DNA of 64,000 bases from Sedimentitalea nanhaiensis DSM 24252. GTDB lineage: Bacteria; Pseudomonadota; Alphaproteobacteria; Rhodobacterales; Rhodobacteraceae. How positions within the stretch are numbered: the stretch's first letter is position 1; each line of letters starts with the position of its first letter. The DNA is taken from assembly GCF_000473225.1 (NCBI RefSeq), contig NZ_KI421508.1:17774-81773 (forward strand). The letters run 5' to 3'. Below are positions 51,903 through 60,816 of this stretch, in pieces. The notes beneath the pieces are model-generated. The model saw only the letters and a list, made by a program, of their open reading frames with translations. It was not told where the DNA came from and did no database searches. Both the position numbers and the translations under genes were made by a program.

Positions 51903-52298
51903 TCACCCTTGATGTCGATTTGAGTGAAGGCTGCGCAGCCAAGCCGCGAAATCAACTTCGCTCACCTGATCGGATGCCAGATGTTCCATCATCCGGACAC
52001 CGATCTCAGGGTCGGGCCGGATCGCAATTCCATTGAGCCTCAGAAAGGTGAACGCCGCCACAAAGGCTGTGCGCTTGTTCCCATCGACGAAGGCATGGGC
52101 TTTGGAAATGCCGAACGCATAAGCCGCGGCCAGCGCATAGGCATCGGGGCTGCCGTAACCCGCCGCGTTGACCGGGCGCCCGCAAGCGCCTTCCAGAAGT
52201 GCTGGGTCCCGGGTGCCGGGCGCGCCGCCATGTCGCGAGATTTGGCGGTCATGAATGACATACACGGCTGGCAGCGGCACCCAGACCCATTTGCTCAT
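51903..52298 (-). CDS. doc: Doc-type (Fic family) toxin
   Basis: The 131-residue protein has the Fic/Doc motif HAFVDGNKR at 68-76, with the usual upstream ISRHGG and RDPALLEGACGRP blocks. Doc phosphorylates and so inactivates elongation factor Tu. It follows the AbrB-type antitoxin with a 4-base overlap. Length and motif are those of intact members. Confidence 0.92.
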   Translation of the reverse strand: MSKWVWVPLPAVYVIHDRQISRHGGAPGTRDPALLEGACGRPVNAAGYGSPDAYALAAAYAFGISKAHAFVDGNKRTAFVAAFTFLRLNGIAIRPDPEIGVRMMEHLASDQVSEVDFAAWLRSLHSNRHQG

Positions 52299-52519
52299 GC
52301 AAGGGCCTGAAGCAGCTCACGGTTTTCATCCATGACGTCTTCCGCTGCCGCGAGCGCGGCCTGCAATTCGGGGTTTTCCGTCATCAGTTTCAGCCCGCCA
52401 TCATCCGTGCGCACGGCATAGAGCGTGTCGCCCTCCTTGGCATCAAGCAGGGCAAGCATCTCGGTGCTGAGCGTCACGACAGCGGAATTGCCGACTTTGC
52501 GGATCTTGGATACAATCAT
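52295..52519 (-). CDS. AbrB/MazE-type antitoxin
   Basis: From ATG 52519 (GAGGT 6 bases upstream) the 74-residue protein has the swapped-hairpin DNA-binding domain (IVSKIRKVGNSAVVTLSTEMLALLDAKEGDTLY) and a C-terminal toxin-binding tail. An earlier ATG at 52531 is possible. It neutralises Doc and should repress its own operon by the palindrome upstream. Confidence 0.88.
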   Translation of the reverse strand: MIVSKIRKVGNSAVVTLSTEMLALLDAKEGDTLYAVRTDDGGLKLMTENPELQAALAAAEDVMDENRELLQALA

Positions 52520-52539
52520 GGGAGACCTCATGGGTTATA

Positions 52540-52553
52540 CGTATGTATATACG
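52540..52553. promoter_or_regulatory. Operator of the AbrB/Doc operon
   Basis: CGTAT-gtat-ATACG lies 21 bases upstream of the antitoxin ATG within an A/T-rich promoter-like stretch (tatacgtatgtatata). Confidence 0.6.
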
Positions 52554-52622
52554 ATGGCCATGCTGTTTGTCAACCTAAGGCAAGGCTTCACGGCCCCGGC
52601 GAGGAAGAGGTTTGAACTTGGT

Positions 52623-53606
52623 TCAGCTCCCAGTGATCAGGATTTTGAAGGACCGTTGCGCCCCTGCGGGAGGGGGCGGAAATGGGGCGGCGCGTTGGAC
52701 CGCACGCACGGCAGCTCTGTCAAACGCGCTGGACCCGGAACTGCGGCGCAAGCTGGCACCGTCCAAGCCACCATTGGATGCGATCTTGAACGCGACCTCG
52801 GCCTTACCGCGCCCTACGCCGCGGACCTTTTTGACGCGTGCCAGTCTGCGCATCACTTTACCCGGATAGTTGCTGGCGACCGCGTTGCCGCTTGTCTGGG
52901 CCACCCCGGCTTTTGTGCCCTGTACGGCGGCCTTGGCTTGCTGCTGTCCTGTGGTCGCGCCCTTGCGTGCGTCGCGACCGGCGGCACCTTTCGCTTGGCG
53001 TCGTGGCTTTGCGGGGGCGTTTAGTTCCTTTGCCGGGTTCCGCCGCTCCGGTCGCTTCGAGACCATTGGCGCTGCCTGATCCGGTGTAACTGCGGTGATG
53101 CGGGTGGCCGCTTCTGCAGCTTGCGTTTGCGATGGCTGAACCCGGGTCGCAACCAAGGTCAGAGCCGACGGGTCTGGAACAGAGTCCAGAGCTGGAGTTG
53201 GAGAAAGCGTTGCTTGAGCTCTGACGATTGGCGCGCGTGGGCGCGGTGCTTCAGCCGTCTTGATTTTTGTTGTTTGGCTCGGCTGAGCCTCGGGCGCTTC
53301 TGCGGATCTGAGGAAAGGGCGCGCCACTGTTTCGGCAGGCTGTGTTGGTGGTGTACGTTCGGGCGTGGGCGTATCTGGCAGACCCTCGGTCGGTTCAACC
53401 GGCTCGGCCTCTGTCTCTACCGCCTTCGCCGTCATAACGCCCTCGCTCATATCGGCAAAGCTGGACCCAACAGCCGCTTGGGTGGCCCCTGCGGCGCTTT
53501 CCAGTTCGACCCTGGCCTCTGGGGCGAAACCGTTGGCCACCCCTACATGCAACGCCACGGCAATGCCCAGTGCGGCTATCTTCAATGCCTTTGAACTTGC
53601 GATCAT
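52623..53606 (-). CDS. tonB: TonB-family energy transducer
   Basis: The 327-residue protein has an N-terminal anchor (ALKIAALGIAVALHVGVANG), a long proline- and alanine-rich periplasmic spacer and the C-terminal TonB fold (NYPGKVMRRLARVKK, AEVAFKIASNGGLDGASLRRSSGSSAFDRAAVRAVQRAAPFPPPPAG). It passes proton-motive force from ExbB/ExbD to the haem receptor. It is the last gene of the locus and overlaps exbD by 4 bases. Confidence 0.9.
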   Translation of the reverse strand: MIASSKALKIAALGIAVALHVGVANGFAPEARVELESAAGATQAAVGSSFADMSEGVMTAKAVETEAEPVEPTEGLPDTPTPERTPPTQPAETVARPFLRSAEAPEAQPSQTTKIKTAEAPRPRAPIVRAQATLSPTPALDSVPDPSALTLVATRVQPSQTQAAEAATRITAVTPDQAAPMVSKRPERRNPAKELNAPAKPRRQAKGAAGRDARKGATTGQQQAKAAVQGTKAGVAQTSGNAVASNYPGKVMRRLARVKKVRGVGRGKAEVAFKIASNGGLDGASLRRSSGSSAFDRAAVRAVQRAAPFPPPPAGAQRSFKILITGS

Positions 53607-53992
53607 TCCAGCCCCCGTTCGGTGACAATCATGATTTTCTCTGCCCCAGCGTTCCGCAGATCCCGCGCGATCCTGACCAGTGCGTCCGCTGGCAATGCGC
53701 GATCCGGCACAAGCCTGATGGTCTTGCGATCTTCCGCGCTGAGACTCTCCAAATAGGCGGCAACGGTTTCTTGAGTTGTCCCGCGATAGCTGAGCGTCGC
53801 ATCCGGATGCACAACCAGCGCATCCGGCGGGCTGCGCCCGTCCAGTTCGGTTGTACGGATCAAGGACAGGGGCGCATCGATGGGGTGTGCCAAGGTACCT
53901 GCCACCATGAAGAAGACCAGCATCAGAAAGACGATATTGATCAAGGCAATTGTCGGTTCCCGCTGAGATTTCGCTTTGGCCAGTTTGCGCAT
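53603..53992 (-). CDS. exbD: ExbD-type protein, second copy
   Basis: The 129-residue protein has the N-terminal membrane span (ALINIVFLMLVFFMVAGTLA) and the periplasmic ExbD domain ending ALVRIARDLRNAGAEKIMIVTE. The catalytic Asp of the span that is usual in ExbD (LIDVxFLLLxFF) is Asn here (LINIVFLMLVFF). Two ExbD proteins are encoded side by side; they may form a mixed dimer. Confidence 0.87.
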   Translation of the reverse strand: MRKLAKAKSQREPTIALINIVFLMLVFFMVAGTLAHPIDAPLSLIRTTELDGRSPPDALVVHPDATLSYRGTTQETVAAYLESLSAEDRKTIRLVPDRALPADALVRIARDLRNAGAEKIMIVTERGLE

Positions 53993-53995
53993 CGC

Positions 53996-54373
53996 TTAAG
54001 ACCCCAACACAGTGACACTGAGCCGTGGCAGTTTGCGCAAAGCCACCAGCAAATCGGTCAGCCGTTGCGCGTCGACGCCGGTTTGCAAGCTGACGAGCAG
54101 CGGCGTGCCGGGTTCTGTCGCGCCAAGCGCCGATGTATCAAGGGCCGCCAAATCCAACGCCTCGCCGTTTAGGCGCACAATGTCGGTATCTAGTTGCAGG
54201 AAGAATGGCGGGACATCGGGAAGGGCCGCGCCGCCACTTGCCGCTTCCGTCAGCGCAACCTCGGAGAACTTCGAGAAGGTCGATGTCAGCATGAAAAACA
54301 ACAAAAGAAGGAAGATGATGTCAATCAGCGACGTCACCTGCAACTTGCGCCGTCTATTGCGCGGTTTAGCCAT
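53996..54373 (-). CDS. exbD: ExbD-type protein, first copy
   Basis: From ATG 54373 the 125-residue protein reads MAKPRNRRRKLQVTSLIDII then FLLLLFFMLTSTFSKF; the span keeps the essential Asp in LIDIIF. It is the proton-carrying partner of ExbB. Its start overlaps the ExbB stop by 8 bases. The next gene begins 3 bases after its end. Confidence 0.9.
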   Translation of the reverse strand: MAKPRNRRRKLQVTSLIDIIFLLLLFFMLTSTFSKFSEVALTEAASGGAALPDVPPFFLQLDTDIVRLNGEALDLAALDTSALGATEPGTPLLVSLQTGVDAQRLTDLLVALRKLPRLSVTVLGS

Positions 54374-55031
54374 GGGCGGGTTCCATTGCGGCAGGTAGGT
54401 GCGATGACGCCTTGCGGCCAGAGGGCGAAAGCACAGTAAAAATCGCCTTCTCTGCAAAGAGCCGCTCCGCCTCCATGCGGCCCTCGAACCAGCTTAGGAT
54501 CAGCGCGGTCGGCATCGCCACGACAAGCCCCACGGCCGTGGTTAGCAAGGCGACCCAGATGCCCCCGGCCAGGATCGACGGATCGACCTGCGCGCCCGCG
54601 TCTTGCAAGGACTGGAACGCCTCAATCATGCCCAGTACGGTGCCAAAGAGGCCCAATAGCGGGGCCAATTGCGCTACGCTATCCAAAAACCGCATGCCGC
54701 GTTCCAGCCTGCCGAACCGCAGTTCGGCCTCTGCCTGCAAGCGCTCAGACGCAGTGCGTTCGCTGGTCAAAGCCATATCGACGATGGGCACTAGATAGCT
54801 GGTGGAGCGATCTAAGGCCGCCCGTGCGCCCGTGCGATCCGCGCGGTCCCACGCCTCAATGGCCTCGGACAATGCCTTATGCCGCCCAACACCCGCAGCT
54901 GAGAATTGCCAGAGCTTGTACAGGACCACGGCCAGCGTCAGCACCGAGACGCCCATCAGGATCACAACCACCGGGCCGCCTATTTCAGCGGTTTTGCGCA
55001 GCGGGTCGAGCCATGTCATCACCATATCCAT
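54366..55031 (-). CDS. exbB: ExbB-type proton channel protein
   Basis: The 221-residue protein has a first span (VVVILMGVSVLTLAVVLYKLW), a cytoplasmic loop and two spans in the MotA/TolQ/ExbB domain (LAPLLGLFGTVLGMIEAFQSL and IWVALLTTAVGLVVAMPTALILSWF). It forms the pentameric channel of the TonB motor. Confidence 0.92.
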   Translation of the reverse strand: MDMVMTWLDPLRKTAEIGGPVVVILMGVSVLTLAVVLYKLWQFSAAGVGRHKALSEAIEAWDRADRTGARAALDRSTSYLVPIVDMALTSERTASERLQAEAELRFGRLERGMRFLDSVAQLAPLLGLFGTVLGMIEAFQSLQDAGAQVDPSILAGGIWVALLTTAVGLVVAMPTALILSWFEGRMEAERLFAEKAIFTVLSPSGRKASSHLPAAMEPAHG

Positions 55032-55450
55032 CAGCCCAGCACCTCGATTTCGAGGCGCGAGCTTGGCAGGAGGCCTTTGTCACACACCGCCGCATCCAGC
55101 CCTTCACCGGTGCAGGTATTGGCCCCGTTGAACAACACCCGTCCAAGGGTTTCACACGCGAGCTGGGGCACGACAAACTGACGTACACGCGGTCGTGCGG
55201 GGGGCAGGGCGCCAAAGTCGAACAAAGTCAGGCGGTCGACCTGCCCGTCGGTGTTGAACAACACCGTTTCATAGATGACCTGGCTGGCTTCAGCCTTGGT
55301 CCCATTGGTGATCGTGAAGGTCAGCATGCAGTTACCTTCGCGGGTCTCGGCGGAGTTCAACTCGACCGCGATTTTGCCGCTGAGATCGGTGTCCTGCGCC
55401 AAGGCGGGAGCGCCCAGACATAGGGCAATAGTTGTGATGAGACGTTTCAT
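55031..55450 (-). CDS. Periplasmic protein of unknown function in the haem locus
   Basis: From ATG 55450 the 139-residue protein has a signal peptide (MKRLITTIALCLGAPALAQ) and a beta-rich mature part with four cysteines (EGNCMLTF, QLACETL, ANTCTGEGLDAAVCDKG), probably two disulphides. It fits tightly between the VOC and exbB genes. I do not recognise a family; a role in the TonB-dependent system is inferred from position. Confidence 0.75.
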   Translation of the reverse strand: MKRLITTIALCLGAPALAQDTDLSGKIAVELNSAETREGNCMLTFTITNGTKAEASQVIYETVLFNTDGQVDRLTLFDFGALPPARPRVRQFVVPQLACETLGRVLFNGANTCTGEGLDAAVCDKGLLPSSRLEIEVLG

Positions 55451-55833
55451 ATTGGGTCCTTTATCGCCCGCGCCGTGCCGACCTTTGCGCCGAGAAAGCG
55501 AAGCGTGTTTCCAAACGGATCCTTGACGGTGACGAGCTTGCCCCAAGGCAGCCCTTCCAGGTTGGCGTTTGGATGCCCCCGGCTGCGCGGGTCATCCGGA
55601 ACGGCTTGTGCGTCCAAGACATCGACGATGACCGTACTGCCGGGCGTCGCGCCGCCGTGATGCTCGGTTGCATGCAGACGCAAAGGGCCTTTCGACAGGA
55701 CCGCGTAAAGCGGCGCGGTTTTGCCAGAACGGTGCGCGTTGTCCCAAGTGAAGCCGGGGTAATCGACATAGACCGCGCGCGATTTGGCTTCGTCAAAGCT
55801 GCGGAAAACGGGGATTGCGGGGCCGGTCTTCAT
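55447..55833 (-). CDS. Glyoxalase/bleomycin-resistance (VOC) family protein
   Basis: The 128-residue protein shows the VOC pattern PAIPVFRSFDEAKSRAVYVDYPGFTWDNAHR, LRLHATEHHGGATPGSTVIVDV and a late VKDPFGNTLRF. It is close to the bleomycin-resistance-like proteins. VOC proteins bind metal and small ligands. Its job in the haem locus is not known. It overlaps the next gene by 4 bases. Confidence 0.82.
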   Translation of the reverse strand: MKTGPAIPVFRSFDEAKSRAVYVDYPGFTWDNAHRSGKTAPLYAVLSKGPLRLHATEHHGGATPGSTVIVDVLDAQAVPDDPRSRGHPNANLEGLPWGKLVTVKDPFGNTLRFLGAKVGTARAIKDPI

Positions 55834-55836
55834 GGA

Positions 55837-56148
55837 TCACGCGATGTGTTGGATGGCAGAAAAGCCTTCAAATTTCGGAGCGCCCTTGTGCAGCTTTGCC
55901 GTCTGCCCTGCGCCCTTGTGGGCTTGGCGAAACGCGTCACTACGGGTCCAGGCGCGGAAGACGTCTTCATTTTGCCAGACCGTGTGGGACGCATAGAGTA
56001 TCGCGCCATCGGCCTCAGGGCCTTTGAGCATGTGAAACTCGACAAAGCCCTCCATGTCTTTGAGATGACTGTCGCGCCCCAGCCAAAGCTCCTCGAACGC
56101 CTGCGCGTTTTCTACGATCACGGTAAACCGGTTCATGGCGATATACAT
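55837..56148 (-). CDS. Antibiotic-biosynthesis-monooxygenase/haem-oxygenase-like protein
   Basis: From ATG 56148 the 103-residue protein MYIAMNRFTVIVENAQAFEE ... shows the ABM ferredoxin-like fold (FEELWLGRDSHLKDMEGFVEFHMLKGPE, SHTVWQNEDVFRAWTRSDAF). Close relatives (HmoA/IsdG type) break down haem. In this locus a haem-degrading role is likely. It follows the chaN gene by 16 bases. Confidence 0.85.
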   Translation of the reverse strand: MYIAMNRFTVIVENAQAFEELWLGRDSHLKDMEGFVEFHMLKGPEADGAILYASHTVWQNEDVFRAWTRSDAFRQAHKGAGQTAKLHKGAPKFEGFSAIQHIA

Positions 56149-56164
56149 GGGCTTGTCCCTTCTT

Positions 56165-56950
56165 TCAGTTTTTGAATACGTCACAAGGATTCTCGCGTTC
56201 TGCGGGGCCGGTGACGATGGTGTGGTGGAAACGCGGGTCATTTGTCTCTGCTGGCGCCTCGACAAAGCCAACAGAGAAAACGGTGAGATCGGGTTGGGCG
56301 ACTGCGATCATCGCGGGTATGCCCCAGTCAATGCGCGCATGACCATTGCCTGCAATCAACACAACAGGGGCGCCGTATGTCTTCAGCGCATCAAGCGTCG
56401 CCCTGGCCAGGGTCGCGTCGCGTAAGCGCTGCGCCTCGATCATGCCGCCCATCATATTCAATGGCATCGCCTCGCAATGGGCGGTGAACTGCATGTCCTT
56501 GCGGAAGGACAGCTGGATTTCCGGGACTGCCTGGTCCAGCCCGAATTCCGCGGCGTCTTCGCCAAACACAGCCGCAGCCCCCTCGCTGAACGCGCGCCGC
56601 ACGTCGGCTTTCGGGGCCGCGGCCCCTACGGCAGGGATTTGTTCCAAGGCTTCAAACACAGGCTGGTACAGCTCGAAATCCGGCCAGTTGGAAGAGGCCC
56701 AGCCGATCCGTGCTGCGACCTTTGCCATGTCTTCGCGCGGCGTTGCGTTCAGCTTGGCGGCCTGCGCGGGCGACAACATCTCGAACACCACGGCTTTGGG
56801 CTGTACCTGCCGGATCAGATCGCCTTGGCCTTGATGATGGAGCGGGTTGTCATGGATCTCGCCCAGAAGGACGATGTCGGCGTCTGGCGCCATATCCAAT
56901 GCGGCAGCTGGCGTGCTTAACGTCATCACCGCAAGTATAGTCCGGATCAT
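56165..56950 (-). CDS. ChaN-type haem-binding protein
   Basis: The 261-residue protein has a signal peptide (MIRTILAVMTLSTPAAA), then DIVLLGEIHDNPLHHQGQGDLIRQVQPKAVVFEML, and late LIAGNGHARIDWGIPAMI. The GEIHDNP and GNGHAR motifs define the ChaN family, an iron-regulated haem-binding group. It would handle haem in the periplasm. It overlaps hmuV by 4 bases. Confidence 0.87.
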   Translation of the reverse strand: MIRTILAVMTLSTPAAALDMAPDADIVLLGEIHDNPLHHQGQGDLIRQVQPKAVVFEMLSPAQAAKLNATPREDMAKVAARIGWASSNWPDFELYQPVFEALEQIPAVGAAAPKADVRRAFSEGAAAVFGEDAAEFGLDQAVPEIQLSFRKDMQFTAHCEAMPLNMMGGMIEAQRLRDATLARATLDALKTYGAPVVLIAGNGHARIDWGIPAMIAVAQPDLTVFSVGFVEAPAETNDPRFHHTIVTGPAERENPCDVFKN

Positions 56951-57750
56951 GATGCCACCTTTGCTTCGGTCTGGGACCGTGCCGCATGCGGCAGAACAAA
57001 GGGGACGCCGGGTGATGGAATCTTGTTAACCTGCAAACGGCAGCCATAGGCCGCCGACAGCGTCTCATCGGTCAGAACTTCGGCGGGTGTTCCCTGTGCT
57101 TGCACCGTGCCTTCCGACAGGATTGTCACCGCATCGGCATACAGCGCGGTCAGGTTCAGATCATGCATCACCGCGACCACGCCGCCACCAGAACGCGCAT
57201 AGCTCCGCGCGATATCCATGACTTCCAACTGGTGCCCGATATCCAGGCTCGCGACCGGCTCATCCAGCAACAACCAGCGTGGAGCCCCGTTCAGGACCGG
57301 CTCCCACACCTGCGCCAGCACGCGGGCCAGTTGGGCGCGCTGTTGCTCTCCGCCCGAAAGCTCCTGATAGAACCGGTTCGCATAATGGCCAAGGCTGACG
57401 CGGTTCAGCGCCTGCATTGCCAGGCGGTCCACATCACCCGATGTGCCGCTGTGCAACCCAATGCGGACCACTTCGATCACCGTGAACGGAAAGGCCAGGG
57501 TGGTTGCCTGCGAGAGCACCCCGCGTTGCGCGGCCAACTCCCATGCCTGCATCGTCGCGATGTCTTGCCCGTTCAACACCACGTCACCGCGATGGCTCAC
57601 GTCACCCGTCATTGCCCGCAAAAGCGTGGTTTTTCCGGACCCATTGGGACCTACAATCGCTGTGACCCGACCCGGCTTTGCGGTGAAATCGACGCTTTTC
57701 AGAATGGTCTTCTTGCTGAAAGCGACTGTGATATGGCGCGCCTCCAGCAT
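56947..57750 (-). CDS. hmuV: Haemin ABC transporter ATPase HmuV
   Basis: From ATG 57750 the 267-residue protein has Walker A GPNGSGKT (34-41), signature LSGGEQQRAQLARVL and Walker B WLLLDEPVASLD, and the HmuV-specific VLAQVWEPVLNGAPRW segment. It drives haem import through HmuU. It starts 1 base after the permease gene. Confidence 0.93.
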   Translation of the reverse strand: MLEARHITVAFSKKTILKSVDFTAKPGRVTAIVGPNGSGKTTLLRAMTGDVSHRGDVVLNGQDIATMQAWELAAQRGVLSQATTLAFPFTVIEVVRIGLHSGTSGDVDRLAMQALNRVSLGHYANRFYQELSGGEQQRAQLARVLAQVWEPVLNGAPRWLLLDEPVASLDIGHQLEVMDIARSYARSGGGVVAVMHDLNLTALYADAVTILSEGTVQAQGTPAEVLTDETLSAAYGCRLQVNKIPSPGVPFVLPHAARSQTEAKVAS

Positions 57751-57751
57751 C

Positions 57752-58816
57752 TTACAGATCCACCATTCCGCGACGGCGCAGAAGGATCCAAAGAAAGACC
57801 GGCGCGCCCAGAACGGCGGTGACAATGCCGATGGGCAGCTCTGCGGGGGCAATGATCACACGGCTGATCACATCCGCGATCAGCAGAAGACTCGGCCCTA
57901 AAAGCGCAGAATTAATCAACAGAGCCCTGTGATCCGGTCCAGTCCAGAGCCGTAACAAATGCGGCACGACAATGCCGATGAACCCGATGCCACCCGAGAC
58001 TGAAACGGCTGCGCCTGTTGCGGCGGCGACGATCAGGATGGCTGTATTTTTCATGCGCTGCACCCGGATGCCGATATGATGCGCCGTCGCTTCCCCAAGT
58101 GCCAAACCGTTCAAGCCGCGCCCCAGCGTGAAGGCCGCAAGAAGCGCAAAGAGGATGATCGGCGTAGCGACGAACGCCTTGGTCCATGTCGCGCCCGCCA
58201 GCGATCCCAACCCCCAGAAGGTCAGGTCGCGCAACTGACTGTCATCAGCCATATAGACCAACACGCCCGATACCGCCCCCGCAAGCGCGCCAAGCGCGAT
58301 GCCTGCCAGAAGCATGGTCGCGACAGATGTGCGCCCGCCGCGCGTGGCCATCCGGTAGAGGATCAGGGTCGAGCCCCAGCCGCCCAGGAAGGCCGCGAAG
58401 GGGACCAAATAATTGCCGGTCATCGTCAAAAGCCAAACCGGCATGAAGCTGCCCAAAACGATTGCGATAATTGCGCCTAGGCCCGCGCCCGCGCTGACAC
58501 CGACCAGGCCGGGATCTGCAAGCGGGTTGCGGAACAGCCCCTGCATCACTGCCCCCGACACCGCCAGTGACGCGCCCACGCAAATGCCCACGATCAAACG
58601 TGGCGCGCGGATGTCCCACAGCACGACGCGCTCCATCTGGGTGAGCGCCTTACCCGTCACCAGCTTGCCGATTGCGCCCCAAAGCGATGTGCCCGAGGCG
58701 CCAACGGCAAGGCATGCGACTGACACAGAGAATAGCAAAAGTGCCAGCCAAAGATGCGCTGCCCGCGCCGTTTGGCTGCGGTCCACCGGGGGAGATATGT
58801 CACTGACAGCCAACAT
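57752..58816 (-). CDS. hmuU: Haemin ABC transporter permease HmuU
   Basis: The 354-residue FecCD-family permease has about nine spans and the family motifs PRLIVGICVGASLAVSGAVMQGLFRNPLADPGLVGVSAGAGLGA and GGIGFIGIVVPHLLRLWTGPDHR. It forms the inner-membrane channel for haem. It follows hmuT by 1 base. Confidence 0.93.
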   Translation of the reverse strand: MLAVSDISPPVDRSQTARAAHLWLALLLFSVSVACLAVGASGTSLWGAIGKLVTGKALTQMERVVLWDIRAPRLIVGICVGASLAVSGAVMQGLFRNPLADPGLVGVSAGAGLGAIIAIVLGSFMPVWLLTMTGNYLVPFAAFLGGWGSTLILYRMATRGGRTSVATMLLAGIALGALAGAVSGVLVYMADDSQLRDLTFWGLGSLAGATWTKAFVATPIILFALLAAFTLGRGLNGLALGEATAHHIGIRVQRMKNTAILIVAAATGAAVSVSGGIGFIGIVVPHLLRLWTGPDHRALLINSALLGPSLLLIADVISRVIIAPAELPIGIVTAVLGAPVFLWILLRRRGMVDL

Positions 58817-58817
58817 G

Positions 58818-59711
58818 TTAGCTGCCGTAAAGCGCGGCGTTCAGGTCAAGAACTGCCTCTGCCGTACGTGGGCCAAAGCCCAGAAGGTAGAGCCCGTTCA
58901 TGCGCACGACAGCGCGGTTTGCCGCCGCCGGTGTCGCCACGATGGCGGGCATGGCGAACAACTCGTCATCGGCGGCGCCGAAATCGCCGCCGCGGTCCAT
59001 CATCAAGATTACATCCGGCGCTGCGGCACTGACGGCCTCGTCCGTCATCGGTTTATAGCCTTCAAACGCTGTTACTGCGTTTTCCGCCCCCGCCAGCTTT
59101 ATGATACCGTCAGCTGCGGTATTCGTGCCCGAGGCCAGAATGCGCCCGCCTTGGGTGGACAAGATGAACAGAACCTTCTTCGGCGCCCCATCATATGCGC
59201 CGGACTGCGCAACGGCTTTATCCAATTGCACGCTCACTTCGGCGGCCAGGGCCTCCGCCTGCTGAATGGCACCAAGCGCTTCACCAACAGCGCGGATCTT
59301 GGCGACGACACCGTCACGGCTGTAGTCGTCGGGAACCACCACGAACGGGATCGCCGCCTCTTCAAGGATTTCTATGGTCTCGGGCGGACCTGCACCATTT
59401 TCCGATATGATGAGTTCCGGCCTCACCGACAAGACGCCCTCGGGCGATAGCGCGCGCATATAGCCTACATCCGGCAAACCCGCCGCTTTCTCTGGGTAGG
59501 TCGAGGTGGTATCGCGCGCAATCAGACGGTGGCCCTGATCGAGGGCATATACAATCTCTGTGACAGAGCCGCCAATCGACAGAACATCCGCGTATGGATC
59601 GGCCTGCTGGGCCGCACCGGCAGAGACCCAAGGAGCGACTCCAGCCCCCCAGAGCGCAATCATGAATATCAGCAAGGTCGTTTGATATGCGGAATTTTTG
59701 GAACCGCTCAC
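58818..59711 (-). CDS. hmuT: Haemin-binding periplasmic protein HmuT
   Basis: The 297-residue protein has an N-terminal signal (TTLLIFMIALWGAGVAPWVSAGA) and the binding fold of haem/siderophore ABC systems (VLSIGGSVTEIVYALDQGHRLIARDTTSTYPEKAAGLPDVGYMRALSPEGVLSV). The Tyr in DVGYMRALS is the expected haem ligand. It overlaps hmuS by 4 bases. Confidence 0.92.
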   Translation of the reverse strand: MSGSKNSAYQTTLLIFMIALWGAGVAPWVSAGAAQQADPYADVLSIGGSVTEIVYALDQGHRLIARDTTSTYPEKAAGLPDVGYMRALSPEGVLSVRPELIISENGAGPPETIEILEEAAIPFVVVPDDYSRDGVVAKIRAVGEALGAIQQAEALAAEVSVQLDKAVAQSGAYDGAPKKVLFILSTQGGRILASGTNTAADGIIKLAGAENAVTAFEGYKPMTDEAVSAAAPDVILMMDRGGDFGAADDELFAMPAIVATPAAANRAVVRMNGLYLLGFGPRTAEAVLDLNAALYGS

Positions 59712-60754
59712 GACAGCACCTCTTCGGGCAAACCGTCGAGCGTTTCCACAAGCTTACCCCATGCCGGACGGTGGTCGTTCCCCTCCTTGCCGACCCCAAA
59801 CACCTGAAGGATCAGCATGCCTTTGTTGTCGAACGCCTCGACCGAGACGGCGATGCCGCGCTGCGTTGGTTTCTCTACCGCCCAAACCTCGGCGACGTGA
59901 TCCAGTCTCAGATGCAGGTTAAAGCCGGGGTCCATCACATTTTGCCACGGGCCCATCGGGCGCAGAGTGTCAATCAGACCGTTATGGATTTGAATGCAGC
60001 CCCTATTGCCCACAAAAACCATCACCTCCGTTTCGCTGTCTTGCAGCTTATGGAGCATTTGATTGATTGCTTCGGGCCGCAGGGCCCGCACAAATGGCGC
60101 GCCAACGATACGATAAGCACCGAGCCGGTTCATCTTCAGCTTCGACGTCAGGCGCATGAATTGATGCGTATCCGTCATGCGCGTCCACTCTTTGCGTAGA
60201 ATGCTGAGCTTCGCAGGATCGGACTTTGCAGCCTCAACGGGTGCGCGGGGTTCAACCTTCAAGACCTGGCTTTGATCCTTGACCGCGAGGGAAGATTTCA
60301 ACTCCTCCCATGTCTGCTCATGCTCGTCATTTCGCAGGAATATCTTATGAACTGCATCACCCGCCGCATCGAACACTTGCAAGCTGCGGCGCATGCCTGC
60401 GTCGGTTTCCTTCTCCACAAGGAAGCCGTGCCGCCAATGGCTTGGGAATATCCGCAGGTCAATCTCGGGCGTCAGAACCATGCACGCATGACCCCCAGAA
60501 TGATAGTTGTCGTAGACGCCGATTTTCTCGTGCACACAAGACGCGTTGCGGGTCAGGGCCATAACCTCACCTAACAGTTGCGCGGCCCCAATGATGCGGT
60601 CGGGATGGGCTTCAATCCGGGTGGCGTCAATGCTGGAATAGGCCGCAAGCAACTCGGCCTCGTTTAACCCGTTCTGGTCCGCGAAGTCGCGGTCCCGCAT
60701 TTTAGGGTTCTCGCCGCGCAATGTGCGGATGTCTTCTGGTGTCAGGTTGGCCAA
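59708..60754 (-). CDS. hmuS: Haemin-degrading factor HmuS
   Basis: The 348-residue protein has the two-repeat HemS/HmuS fold: VMALTRNASCVHEKIGVYDNY and EVMVFVGNRGCIQIHNGLIDTL at equal places in each half, the second with the GxRGCIQIH motif of the haem site. It binds and degrades haem in the cytoplasm. It is the first gene of the minus-strand operon, divergent from hmuR. Confidence 0.93.
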   Translation of the reverse strand: MANLTPEDIRTLRGENPKMRDRDFADQNGLNEAELLAAYSSIDATRIEAHPDRIIGAAQLLGEVMALTRNASCVHEKIGVYDNYHSGGHACMVLTPEIDLRIFPSHWRHGFLVEKETDAGMRRSLQVFDAAGDAVHKIFLRNDEHEQTWEELKSSLAVKDQSQVLKVEPRAPVEAAKSDPAKLSILRKEWTRMTDTHQFMRLTSKLKMNRLGAYRIVGAPFVRALRPEAINQMLHKLQDSETEVMVFVGNRGCIQIHNGLIDTLRPMGPWQNVMDPGFNLHLRLDHVAEVWAVEKPTQRGIAVSVEAFDNKGMLILQVFGVGKEGNDHRPAWGKLVETLDGLPEEVLS

Positions 60755-60816
60755 GACAGCACCTCTTTGTGATCATTGTGATGTTCAGAGGCTGGCACGA
60801 CATAGCGGCTGGCAGT

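Noticed and set aside
51558-51923. Plus-strand frames opposite the UvrD fragment
   Set aside because: They show no family pattern beyond the short IS6 piece and run antisense to the Walker A fragment.
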